Of a DNA stretch of 64,000 nucleotides, positions 35,526-43,673 are shown piece by piece. The position numbers were made by a program, and so were the translations under genes. The DNA is from Bacteroidota bacterium (GTDB lineage Bacteria; Bacteroidota; Ignavibacteria; UBA10030; UBA8401), in contig SXSI01000047.1 of NCBI GenBank assembly GCA_005792285.1, positions 82,497 to 146,496 of the forward strand. The letters are read 5' to 3'. The notes below the pieces were generated by a model. It was not told the DNA's origin. It worked only from the letters and a program-made list of their open reading frames with translations, and did no database searches. Position 1 is the stretch's first letter. Every line of letters starts with the position of its first letter.

Positions 35526-35557
35526 TTTGGAATATCATAATACATTCACTATTTTTA
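35526..35557 (+). promoter_or_regulatory. Putative feo promoter
   Basis: TTTG (35526-35529), a 20-base spacer and TATTTTTA (35550-35557) fit the Bacteroidota promoter pattern with one mismatch in the last base of the -7 box. Transcription would start near 35563, inside operator copy 2. Confidence 0.45.
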
Positions 35558-35582
35558 TATACGACTAAATTAGTCGTGTATA
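35556..35582. promoter_or_regulatory. Feo operator copy 2 (perfect core palindrome)
   Basis: The core ACGACTAA-A-TTAGTCGT (35561-35577) is a perfect 8+1+8 palindrome. It extends to 27 bases with one mismatched pair. Its size and placement over the expected start site suit a metal-dependent repressor of the DtxR/Fur type, but the motif does not match a consensus I can name with confidence. Confidence 0.7.
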
Positions 35583-35592
35583 GATAATTCAT

Positions 35593-36093
35593 ATGAGCAA
35601 TTATAAAACAAACGATTGTAAGATGAAAGATGCGCAAACTCTTTCACTTTCGCAAGTTCCTTCTGGAACGAGAGTTCGCATTGAGAGTTTAACTTCAGAC
35701 CAAAATATTTGTAATCGCCTTCGCGAACTTGGTTTTTGTGAAGAAGCCGAAATCAGATGTTTAACTTCCGGTGAGAGTAATATTGTTTGTGAAGTTTGTA
35801 ATACAAGAATTGTTTTAAATACTGAAGTCGCAGACAAAATACTAGTTACTCCAATTAAGCAGGAATTAATTCCACTTCTTGAACTTCCACTTTTTACAAA
35901 AGCAAAAGTAAATAAATTATTAAAAATAGATCCTTCCTTGAAAGCTCGATTAATGGAAATGGGAATTACAAAAGGAACGGAAGTTGAAATAATTCGATTT
36001 GCACCATTGGGAGATCCAATTGAAATAACTTTACGAGGTTATCGTTTATCGCTTAGAAAATCAGAAGCTGAAGCAATTTTAGTTTCATTGTAA
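35593..36093 (+). CDS. feoA: Ferrous iron transport protein A, two FeoA domains
   Basis: A 166-residue protein with two tandem FeoA SH3-like domains (about 15-88 and 92-166). The first domain is Cys-rich (C40, C49, C56, C66, C69; CEVC at 66-69). The second is typical: KARLMEMGITKGTEVEIIRFAPLGDPIEITLRGYRLSLRKSEA. Residue 11 Met (MKDAQTLSL) is an alternative start. FeoA is a cytosolic partner of FeoB. This is the first gene of the operon, 12 bases before feoB, and is preceded by the two-copy palindromic operator. Confidence 0.93.
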   Translation: MSNYKTNDCKMKDAQTLSLSQVPSGTRVRIESLTSDQNICNRLRELGFCEEAEIRCLTSGESNIVCEVCNTRIVLNTEVADKILVTPIKQELIPLLELPLFTKAKVNKLLKIDPSLKARLMEMGITKGTEVEIIRFAPLGDPIEITLRGYRLSLRKSEAEAILVSL

Positions 36094-36105
36094 GAAAATA
36101 TTTAA

Positions 36106-38205
36106 ATGTCGTTATCAACTCTCTCTAAAATAAAAACTGTTGCAATAATTGGGAATCCTAATTGCGGAAAAAGTACGCTATTTAATTCTTTAACCGGATT
36201 AAAACAAAAAGTTGCAAATTATCCTGGCGTAACTGTTGAAAAGAAAATCGGTAAATTATTTTTAAAAGATAATATTGAAATCAATTTAATTGATTTGCCC
36301 GGAAGTTACAGTTTGTTTGCTAATTCCCCCGATGAAGAAATTTCTTCAAAAGTTTTATTGGGATTAGTTGACGAGACACCGAAACCTGATCTTGTGCTTT
36401 GTGTTATCGACGCAACCAATATTGAAAGAAATTTATATCTTCTTTCACAAATTATTGATCTTCGACTTCCTGTAATTCTTGTTTTAAACATGATTGATGT
36501 TGCAACTCAAGAGAATATTAAAATAAATAAGAATAAACTTTCGGCATTACTTGATCTTCCCATAATTGAAACTGTTGCACCAAAATATATTGGTATTGAA
36601 GAACTTAAAAATGAAATTACCAAAGTAATAATTCCTTCAACTTCTTTGAGGAAATGGTACACTTCAAACGAAGTTGAACATAATACTCAACTACTTTCAA
36701 AAAAAATTAGCATTTCAAAAAATATTTCATTCGATATTGCTCACCACTATGCGGTTCAATTATTATCTTCAACAAACTCTTCAACAAACGGCGAATTTTC
36801 GAAAGATCTAATTTCAATTGCAGATAAAATAAAAGAAAAAATGTCTTTCCTCGATATTGACCTTTCTTCAATTTTTATCGAATCAAGATATCATTGGATA
36901 AAATCTGTTTGCAATGAATCAATAATTTTCCATCGAGATGACGAATTAACTTTTAGCGATAAAATTGACAAAGTATTAACACACAAATATTGGGGCTTTA
37001 TTATTTTCATTTCCATTCTTTCACTAATTTTTCAATCGATATTTACATGGGCTGTACTTCCAATGAACTTAATTGGAGGTGCTATAAATTTATTTTCCAC
37101 ATTTATTGAATCATCAATTCCTACCGGACAACTTCAACAATTAATTGTAAATGGAATTATCGCAGGAGTTGGTGCTGTTGTAACTTTTGTACCTCAAATA
37201 TTTTTGCTTTTCATTTTTATTGGAGTATTGGAAGATTCAGGTTACATGTCTCGCGCAGCTTTTATAATGGATAAATTAATGAGTAAAGTTGGTTTGCACG
37301 GAAAATCTTTCATTCCAATGTTAAGTTCTTTTGCATGCGCAATTCCCGGAATAATGGCAACGAGAACAATCGAAAATAAAAAAGATCGGCTCGTTACAAT
37401 TTTAGTTATTCCACTAATGAGTTGCAGCGCAAGGATTCCTGTTTATACTTTATTAATTGCAGCATTCATTCCACAATATTTTGTCTTTGGAATTTTTTCT
37501 TTACCCGGATTAGTTATGATATCGATGTATCTTCTCGGTTTAGTTGCAGCACTTTGCATGGCTTGGTTATTTAAAAAAACTTTATTAAGAGGTAACCGCC
37601 AAATTTTTATAATGGAACTTCCTCCATACAAACTTCCATCTGTAAAAACTTTATTTCTACATGCTTGGGAAAGAGTAAAATTGTTTTTGAAAAGAGCCGG
37701 AACAATAATTCTTGGAATTTCAATTGTTCTTTGGTTCTTCGCAACTTATCCAAACGTAGATGAAAAAGATTCTTCAAAAAGACTCAAAAATAGTTTTATT
37801 GGACAAGCTGGACAATTGATTGAACCATTAATCAAACCTTTAGGATTTAATTGGAAAATTGGTGTCGGATTAATTACTTCATTATTACAAAGAGAAGTTT
37901 TCGTTTCGACAATGGGTGTAATTTATAAAGTTGATGATTCTGATATTTCATCTCAATCTTTACAAGAAAATATTAAAAATGATATAGATGAGTCCTCAGG
38001 AAATCTCTCATTCACTCCACTTATCGCAATTTGCGTGATGATTTACTACGTACTTGCGATGCAATGCTTTTCAACACTTGCAGTTGTTCGAAGAGAAACT
38101 AATAGTTGGAAATGGCCAATTTTTCAATTCTGCTATATGACTATTTTAGCTTACAGCGTAACATTCTTTGCATATCGCTTTGGATTATTTTTAGGATTTA
38201 CATAA
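36106..38205 (+). CDS. feoB: Ferrous iron transporter B
   Basis: A 699-residue Fe(II) transporter. The N-terminal G domain has GNPNCGKST (16-24), DLPGSYSL (63-70) and NMID (128-131). Two Gate regions with multiple membrane segments follow (for example FIPMLSSFACAIPGIMATRTIENKKDR and the C-terminal SLLQREVFVSTMG). It imports ferrous iron across the inner membrane. Its stop overlaps the next gene as TAATG. The operator upstream of feoA suggests iron-dependent repression. Confidence 0.96.
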   Translation: MSLSTLSKIKTVAIIGNPNCGKSTLFNSLTGLKQKVANYPGVTVEKKIGKLFLKDNIEINLIDLPGSYSLFANSPDEEISSKVLLGLVDETPKPDLVLCVIDATNIERNLYLLSQIIDLRLPVILVLNMIDVATQENIKINKNKLSALLDLPIIETVAPKYIGIEELKNEITKVIIPSTSLRKWYTSNEVEHNTQLLSKKISISKNISFDIAHHYAVQLLSSTNSSTNGEFSKDLISIADKIKEKMSFLDIDLSSIFIESRYHWIKSVCNESIIFHRDDELTFSDKIDKVLTHKYWGFIIFISILSLIFQSIFTWAVLPMNLIGGAINLFSTFIESSIPTGQLQQLIVNGIIAGVGAVVTFVPQIFLLFIFIGVLEDSGYMSRAAFIMDKLMSKVGLHGKSFIPMLSSFACAIPGIMATRTIENKKDRLVTILVIPLMSCSARIPVYTLLIAAFIPQYFVFGIFSLPGLVMISMYLLGLVAALCMAWLFKKTLLRGNRQIFIMELPPYKLPSVKTLFLHAWERVKLFLKRAGTIILGISIVLWFFATYPNVDEKDSSKRLKNSFIGQAGQLIEPLIKPLGFNWKIGVGLITSLLQREVFVSTMGVIYKVDDSDISSQSLQENIKNDIDESSGNLSFTPLIAICVMIYYVLAMQCFSTLAVVRRETNSWKWPIFQFCYMTILAYSVTFFAYRFGLFLGFT

Positions 38206-38348
38206 TGGACTGGCAAGAAATTACAACTTTATTTATTGTAGCCGCTACAATAATATTAATGATCAGAAAAAGATTTTTTAATAAAAAACAAATTGGTAAA
38301 TGTAATGACGATTGCAATTGTCAAACAAACAATCAAAAACATATTTAA
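38205..38348 (+). CDS. FeoB-associated Cys-rich membrane peptide
   Basis: A 47-residue protein too short for usual ORF cut-offs: one membrane segment (LFIVAATIILMI), a basic linker (RKRFF) and a Cys cluster CNDDCNC at the C-terminus. This fits the FeoB-associated Cys-rich membrane protein family found directly after feoB. The ATG overlaps the feoB stop (TAATG). A longer upstream frame exists but its extra 33 residues overlap feoB in another frame and were not chosen. The Cys may bind iron, by inference. Confidence 0.85.
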   Translation: MDWQEITTLFIVAATIILMIRKRFFNKKQIGKCNDDCNCQTNNQKHI

Positions 38349-38357
38349 AAAGGAAAA

Positions 38358-39140
38358 ATGAAGAAGTTATTACTAGCAGTACTATTGATTACACCACTAT
38401 TTTTAAATGCAAATTCGCGTAGATTTTCTTACACTTATGAAACTAATGTTTTACCAAAAGGTATTGCAGAACTCGAAGTTTGGGGAACATTCCGATCGCA
38501 AAGGAATTATTTTTACCAAAGATTTGATCAAAGAATGGAATTTGAATATGGACTTGGAAATGATTTACAAGTCGCTTTTTATTTGAATTCAACATTTAGA
38601 AGTGAAGATGATAATAAAGCAACTGCAGGTGGAACTTTAAAAACTACACAATCCACCTCAATTTCATCAGAATGGAAATGGAAACTTTCAGATCGAGTTG
38701 CAGATCCTATTGGTTCAGCAGTTTATGCAGAGTACACAGTTGGTACAGATAATTCTAAAATTGAAGGAAAAGTTTTTTTTGATAAACAATTTGAAGATTA
38801 TCTAGTTGCATTTAATTCGATTTACAAACGATCGTGGAAAGTTGGTACAAATCTTGCAAAAACTTTTGAAGATGAAGTTGAATTTGATTTAGGAGTTGCA
38901 TATACAGCTAATCCGGAATATTCATTTGGGATTGAATTAAGAAACCACAACTATATAATTGATGGAAATATTACAAATTCTGCTTTATTTTTTGGACCAT
39001 CTTTTTCCTATTCGACAAAAGCAGGTTGGTTTGTACTTACTGTAATGCCACAAATTAAAAATTTAAAAAGTAGCCAGTCACTTGATTTTTCTAAATATGA
39101 AAAAGTTTTAACTAGACTATTGTTCAGTATAGAATTATGA
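38358..39140 (+). CDS. Putative outer-membrane beta-barrel in the feo operon
   Basis: A 260-residue protein with a signal peptide (LLITPLFLNA). The rest is made of alternating amphipathic strands: RFSYTYETNVLPKGIAELEVW, QRMEFEYGLGNDLQVAFYL, and EFDLGVAYTANPEYSFGIEL, ending in LFSIEL. No enzyme motif is visible and I do not recognise a named family. Nine bases separate it from the FeoB-associated gene and it overlaps the heme c lipoprotein by four bases, so it belongs to the iron operon. Confidence 0.72.
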   Translation: MKKLLLAVLLITPLFLNANSRRFSYTYETNVLPKGIAELEVWGTFRSQRNYFYQRFDQRMEFEYGLGNDLQVAFYLNSTFRSEDDNKATAGGTLKTTQSTSISSEWKWKLSDRVADPIGSAVYAEYTVGTDNSKIEGKVFFDKQFEDYLVAFNSIYKRSWKVGTNLAKTFEDEVEFDLGVAYTANPEYSFGIELRNHNYIIDGNITNSALFFGPSFSYSTKAGWFVLTVMPQIKNLKSSQSLDFSKYEKVLTRLLFSIEL

Positions 39141-39484
39141 TAAAATATAGACTTCTCTTTTTATCTTTAATTATTATTTCAACATCATTTTTTGTTGCCT
39201 CTTGTGCAACATCATTAATCCCAACAATTTCATCTGAACATATTAAATATGCAAATGAAAGATGGGGAAATATAAATTCGAGTGATTTAATTGCTGCACG
39301 GGAAAAATATATACAGACTTGTTCTGGATGTCATTCACTTCCCTTGATTACAGATCATGATGAAAAGAAATGGACTGAACTTATAAATGATATGACAAAA
39401 GAAATTAATTTACCTGATGCGGATAAAGAGATAATTCAAAAATATGTTTTTACAATTTTAAATACCTACGATAAATCAAAATAA
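39137..39484 (+). CDS. Monoheme c-type cytochrome lipoprotein
   Basis: A 115-residue predicted lipoprotein: lipobox FVASC with Cys23, then one heme c site C61-SG-C64-H65 (CSGCH). Met85 (INDMTKE) is a possible sixth ligand. It is small and has a single heme, so it would act as an electron carrier tethered in the envelope. Its ATG overlaps the beta-barrel stop by four bases (ATGA). Its location in the feo operon suggests that iron redox chemistry is linked to uptake; that is inference. Confidence 0.82.
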   Translation: MIKYRLLFLSLIIISTSFFVASCATSLIPTISSEHIKYANERWGNINSSDLIAAREKYIQTCSGCHSLPLITDHDEKKWTELINDMTKEINLPDADKEIIQKYVFTILNTYDKSK

Positions 39485-39509
39485 TTTTAAAAACCTAACC
39501 AAAATAAAT

Positions 39510-39836
39510 ATGGAAACTAATCAAAATGTAATTTTGCCTCTCACAAAAGAATTAATTCTTGAAGCATTGATGGATGTAATCGATCCAGAATTTCCAGTTA
39601 GCGTTGTTGATCTTGGATTAATCTATGATGTCAAAATTATTGATAATTGGGTTGGAGTTAAAATGACAATGACTACTCCCGGTTGTGGAATGCAAAATGT
39701 AATTGCAAATAATGTTCGTCATAGAGTTAAAATTATTCCAGGTGTTAGCGATGCAGATGTTAGAATTGTTTGGCAACCAACTTGGACTCCGAGCATGATG
39801 AGTGCTTTTGCAAAAGAAAAATTAAAAATGAAATAA
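39510..39836 (+). CDS. MIP18/DUF59 family metal-sulfur cluster assembly protein (SufT-like)
   Basis: A 108-residue protein with MDVIDPEFPVSVVDLGLIYDV and Cys59 in TTPGCGM, followed by WQPTWTPSMMSAFAKEKL. This is the MIP18/SufT/PaaD family, which helps Fe-S cluster assembly. It ends the plus-strand iron operon 25 bases after the cytochrome gene and is followed by a hairpin. It may use the imported iron. Confidence 0.88.
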   Translation: METNQNVILPLTKELILEALMDVIDPEFPVSVVDLGLIYDVKIIDNWVGVKMTMTTPGCGMQNVIANNVRHRVKIIPGVSDADVRIVWQPTWTPSMMSAFAKEKLKMK

Positions 39837-39860
39837 ATCCACTTTTGTTAAAGTGGATTT
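39835..39860. terminator. Bidirectional terminator-like hairpin
   Basis: An 11-base-pair stem AAATCCACTTT/AAAGTGGATTT with a four-base loop lies between two convergent genes (SufT-like gene and dinB). The minus side has a T-rich tail and the plus side a weaker one. Confidence 0.65.
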
Positions 39861-39878
39861 ATTATGTGATTTTATTGT

Positions 39879-41027
39879 TTATAGTTTCCCGGTATGAATT
39901 GCATCGTCACCAAATTTATTTTTAATAGCATCAATAGTTTTTAAAACTTTTGTGCGCTTATCATCCTCAAATAATGCCAGGTCACTTTCTTCCTGAGAAA
40001 CTAAATTTGTAACTCCAGCACCCAATAATCTGATTGGTTGTTTTTTACTGAAATTTTCTTCTAATAACTTTAAAAGGTTTTGATAAATTATTTTATCATC
40101 AAATGTTTTCTCAATCCCCTTCATTCTTGTAATAGTTATAAAATCTGAAAATCTAAGTTTCAATCTAACTGTTTTAGTGGCTAGTTTTTTCTTCCTTAAT
40201 ATTGTTGAAACTTTTTGAGCTAATTCAAATAATTTTTGTTTTAATAATTCCAAATCAGAAATATCTTTCTCAAATGTTTCTTCTGAACTAATACTTTTTC
40301 TTTCATCATAATTTGAGACTTCGGTGCTTCCTCCACCTTGAACAATATCAATAATATATTCACTATACTCGCCCAATAATGTTTTCAAAACATCTGGTTT
40401 ACAATTTTGTAAATCTTCTATTTTATTAATTCCGTAACTTTTTAATTTAAGTTCTGTCTTTTCACCAATACCAGGAAAAACACTAATATCAAGTTTCGAT
40501 AAAAATTCTTTTTCTTCACCATTTTTTAAATGAATTAACCCATGTGGTTTAACAGTACCAGTTGCAATTTTTGATATTGTTTTACTTGAAGCAATTGCAA
40601 TTGAACATGGAAGTTGAAATTCAGTATCGATAGTCTGTTGAAGCATCGAAAGAAATTTATTCCAATCATTATTATAAATTTTTTCACAACCAGTTAAATC
40701 AAGATACATTTCATCGATTGACGCTTTTTCGACAATAGGTGCAAAATCACAAAGACGGTCATAAATTAATTTTGAGATTTTACCATATTCACCGTGGCTA
40801 ACTTCAACTAAAATTACTTTTGGGCAAAGTTGTAAAGCTCTAAAAGTTGGCATTGCACTTCGTATTCCAAATGCACGCGCTTCATATGAAGCCGAAGCAA
40901 CAACTCCCCTTTTTGATGGATGACCACCAACAATTACAGGTTTTCCACGAAGTGATGGATTTGAAATTCTTTCGACTGAAACAAAAAAACAATCGAGATC
41001 AATATGTGCAATTATTTTATGTTGCAC
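39879..41027 (-). CDS. dinB: DNA polymerase IV, Y-family
   Basis: A 382-residue translesion polymerase. Catalytic carboxylates are visible: D10 (HIDLDCFF) and D105/E106 (SIDEMYLDL). It also has RGVVASASYEARAFGIRSAMP, the HhH region and the little-finger domain. A sliding-clamp-binding tail-like ESDLALF lies near the C-terminus. It follows the FkbM methyltransferase by nine bases in a dinB-FkbM-ychF run. No LexA-like box was looked for successfully. Confidence 0.94.
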   Translation of the reverse strand: MQHKIIAHIDLDCFFVSVERISNPSLRGKPVIVGGHPSKRGVVASASYEARAFGIRSAMPTFRALQLCPKVILVEVSHGEYGKISKLIYDRLCDFAPIVEKASIDEMYLDLTGCEKIYNNDWNKFLSMLQQTIDTEFQLPCSIAIASSKTISKIATGTVKPHGLIHLKNGEEKEFLSKLDISVFPGIGEKTELKLKSYGINKIEDLQNCKPDVLKTLLGEYSEYIIDIVQGGGSTEVSNYDERKSISSEETFEKDISDLELLKQKLFELAQKVSTILRKKKLATKTVRLKLRFSDFITITRMKGIEKTFDDKIIYQNLLKLLEENFSKKQPIRLLGAGVTNLVSQEESDLALFEDDKRTKVLKTIDAIKNKFGDDAIHTGKL

Positions 41028-41036
41028 TTATTTTTG

Positions 41037-41729
41037 TTAAAAATATTTTCTCTTAAATCGGTACTTAATCCTTCTCCAATTAATTTTGAAGGATATAAAA
41101 TATATTTGAATGATTTCTATTACTGTTAATTTTGTTATTCCCATTTTAATAAAAACAGTGTCGGTTAAATCTTTATACCATATTTCATAATTATTATTTT
41201 TCATCCAACTATTTATTTCATTTATAAAAGGATTCAAATATGACTTTCCATGTGTTTCAATCGAAATTACTTTTGGTCGACTCAACATATATTTTAGAAC
41301 AAACCACTCACTTCCTTCAGTATCAATACTTAATAAATCAATTAAACCATCATCAATTTCATTAAACGTTCGGCACTCAACTTCAATTTTCTTTTTATCT
41401 TTTAAATTCTCTTTTTCATTTTCCAAAGCCGGACTTGATTTAAGAGGTGCAGCAAATGTCGACGCAGCATAATGAATTAATTCGAGTTTTCCAGTGTAAT
41501 CATAAATTGCAACTGGATGGATTGTAATATTATATTTCCCAAAATAATTTTTTATAGCTTCAATATTATTTTTATCCGGTTCAACTAAAGTAGATCTTGT
41601 TCCATCTTCAATAAAATTAATTATATTTGAAGTTTGAGGTAAATAAACTCCAACTTCACAAACATGCTGAACTAAAATATTTTTTTCATTAACGCGTTTG
41701 TATAATTCTTTTGTTTCGTTGTAATTCAT
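41037..41729 (-). CDS. FkbM family methyltransferase
   Basis: A 230-residue SAM-dependent methyltransferase of the FkbM type. The core runs from VCEVGVYLPQTSNIINFI, through TLVEPDKNNIEAIKNYF, to DLLSIDTEGSEWFVL (the acidic motif) and ISIETHGKSYL near the end. Members methylate sugars or natural products; the substrate here is unknown. The start codon is adjacent to the ychF stop with no gap. Confidence 0.8.
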   Translation of the reverse strand: MNYNETKELYKRVNEKNILVQHVCEVGVYLPQTSNIINFIEDGTRSTLVEPDKNNIEAIKNYFGKYNITIHPVAIYDYTGKLELIHYAASTFAAPLKSSPALENEKENLKDKKKIEVECRTFNEIDDGLIDLLSIDTEGSEWFVLKYMLSRPKVISIETHGKSYLNPFINEINSWMKNNNYEIWYKDLTDTVFIKMGITKLTVIEIIQIYFISFKINWRRIKYRFKRKYF

Positions 41730-42824
41730 TTACACATTAAATCTAAAATGAACAACATCGCCATCTTCAACTATATAATCTTTTCCCTCAACATGCAGAA
41801 GTCCGGCATCTTTTACATTTTGTTCAGTTTTTAATTTAAATAGATCAACACATTTCATAATTTCAGCTCTTATAAAACCTTTTTCAAAATCAGTATGAAT
41901 TGCACCAGCAGCAACTGGAGCTTTTGCATTTTTATTTACTGTCCACGCATGAACTTCTTTCGGTCCGGCAGTAAAAAAAGTTATTAAATTTAAAAGTTCA
42001 TATCCTTCTTTTATTACTTGGTCTAAACCGGAATTCAATAATCCCAAACTTTCAAGAAATGGTTTTCTTTCTTCCTCAGGTAATTCCGAAACTTCTGCTT
42101 CTACAGCTGCGCTTATAATTACAACTTTTGCATTTTCCTTTTTTGCAATTTCTTTTACTTCGACAACATATTTATTTTCATTTAATAAATCCTTTTCATG
42201 AACATTGCAAACATACATTATTGGTTTATTCGTAAGTAAATGCATATCCCGAAGAATTAAATATTCCTCATCGTGAAAAGTTAAATAACTTGCGAGCCTT
42301 CCTCCTTCGAGATGAAGTTTTAATTTTTTAATGAATTCAGATTCGATGATTCCCTTTTTATCTCCACTTTTTATTTTTCTTTCAGCTTCAGATAATTTTT
42401 TTTCAACTGTATCGAGATCTTTTAAAATTAATTCCGTTTCAATTATTTCAATATCCCTTTTTGGATCTACACTTCCATCAACGTGAATTACATTTTCATC
42501 ATCAAAACATCTCACTACGTGGACGATTGCATCTACATTCCGAATTGTTGAAAGAAATTGATTTCCAAGTCCTTCACCTTTACTCGCACCTTTTACAAGT
42601 CCGGCAATGTCAACGAATTCAATTGTTGAAGCAATTATTTTTGGTGGATTATAAATTGAAACAAGTTGATTAATTCTTTCATCCGGAACGGCAACGACAC
42701 CGACATTCGGATCGATTGTACAGAAAGGATAATTTGCAGCTTCAACTTTTGCTGCAGTAATTGCATTAAATAATGTTGATTTGCCGACATTCGGAAGTCC
42801 TACAATTCCACAACTAAAACCCAT
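41730..42824 (-). CDS. ychF: Ribosome-binding ATPase/GTPase YchF
   Basis: A 364-residue Obg-family protein. The P-loop is GLPNVGKST (9-17), followed by DIAGLVKGASKGEGLGNQFL. The nucleotide-specificity motif is NVHEKD, the ATP-preferring type. The C-terminal TGS domain ends in EGKDYIVEDGDVVHFRFNV. It contacts ribosomes and is linked to stress and redox control. A TATATTTG box lies 20 bases before the start. Confidence 0.96.
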   Translation of the reverse strand: MGFSCGIVGLPNVGKSTLFNAITAAKVEAANYPFCTIDPNVGVVAVPDERINQLVSIYNPPKIIASTIEFVDIAGLVKGASKGEGLGNQFLSTIRNVDAIVHVVRCFDDENVIHVDGSVDPKRDIEIIETELILKDLDTVEKKLSEAERKIKSGDKKGIIESEFIKKLKLHLEGGRLASYLTFHDEEYLILRDMHLLTNKPIMYVCNVHEKDLLNENKYVVEVKEIAKKENAKVVIISAAVEAEVSELPEEERKPFLESLGLLNSGLDQVIKEGYELLNLITFFTAGPKEVHAWTVNKNAKAPVAAGAIHTDFEKGFIRAEIMKCVDLFKLKTEQNVKDAGLLHVEGKDYIVEDGDVVHFRFNV

Positions 42825-42844
42825 TTTGTTCTCTCATTTTGACA

Positions 42845-42852
42845 CAAATATA
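42845..42852 (-). promoter_or_regulatory. Possible -7 box for ychF
   Basis: Minus-strand TATATTTG, an exact TAnnTTTG match, ends 20 bases before the ychF start. No clear TTG is found at the -33 position. Confidence 0.4.
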
Positions 42853-42934
42853 CTGTAAAATTATTAATTTATTTTCGATAAGAGTAATTCTTTTAATTGA
42901 AATATTTTCAAAACAAACTTATATTGAACTCATT

Positions 42935-43666
42935 ATGACCAATGAAATAACTTTTTTCACAGCATTTATTTTCGGATTGCTGTCATTTATCTCACCCTGT
43001 GTATTACCAATTGTTCCAGGATATATTTCATTTATTTCCGGAGTTTCATTAGATGAAATGAAAGAACATTCTTCCTCCGGTTTAAAAAAAATGTTGATGA
43101 ATTCAATTTTATTTGTACTCGGCTTCTCACTTGTTTTTGTTTTGATGGGAGCAGGCGCTACAACTTTTGGTAATTTTCTACTTGAACAAAAATCAATTCT
43201 CTCTTTAGTAGGTGGCGCTTTAATAATAATTTTTGGAATTCATATGACAGGACTTTTTCGTATTTCAGCATTGAATTACGAAAAACGATTTCATATGCAG
43301 AATAAATCTTTTGGTTTATTTGGTTCCTTTTTAGTTGGACTGGCTTTCGCTTTTGGTTGGACTCCTTGTATCGGTCCAATTTTAGCAACTATTTTAGCAG
43401 TCGCAAGTCAACAGGAATCTGTAAATCAGGGAATACTTCTACTTAGTTTTTATTCACTCGGATTAGGAATTCCATTTATCATAACTGCAATCAGTATAAA
43501 TTTATTTTTCAATTTTTTTAATAAAGTAAAAAAATATTTTCATCTAATTGAAGTTATCGGTGGAATACTTTTAATTGCTGTTGGGATTTTAATTATGACA
43601 AATAAATTAACTATAATTGCAAGTTGGTTGATAAAATTATTCCCCTTCCTTTCGAAATTATCCTGA
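42935..43666 (+). CDS. ccdA: Cytochrome c biogenesis protein CcdA
   Basis: A 243-residue membrane protein with six or so segments that moves electrons from cytosolic thioredoxin to envelope thiol proteins. The two redox Cys are present: C22 in ISPCVLPIVPGY and C145 in GWTPCIGPILA. I chose the ATG at 42935 (MTNEITFFTAF); a longer frame to 42839 adds 32 residues with no matching family start. A TTG-N20-TATATTGA sequence precedes it (42897-42927). CcdA may serve cytochrome c maturation, such as the feo-operon cytochrome. Confidence 0.9.
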   Translation: MTNEITFFTAFIFGLLSFISPCVLPIVPGYISFISGVSLDEMKEHSSSGLKKMLMNSILFVLGFSLVFVLMGAGATTFGNFLLEQKSILSLVGGALIIIFGIHMTGLFRISALNYEKRFHMQNKSFGLFGSFLVGLAFAFGWTPCIGPILATILAVASQQESVNQGILLLSFYSLGLGIPFIITAISINLFFNFFNKVKKYFHLIEVIGGILLIAVGILIMTNKLTIIASWLIKLFPFLSKLS

Positions 43667-43673
43667 TAATCTG

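Noticed and set aside
38106..38204. Longer N-terminus for the FeoB-associated peptide
   Set aside because: It would overlap about 100 bases of feoB in another frame. The ATG at 38205 gives the family layout and a TAATG junction.
42839..42934. Longer start for CcdA
   Set aside because: The extra 32 residues do not resemble the family start and cover the likely promoter.
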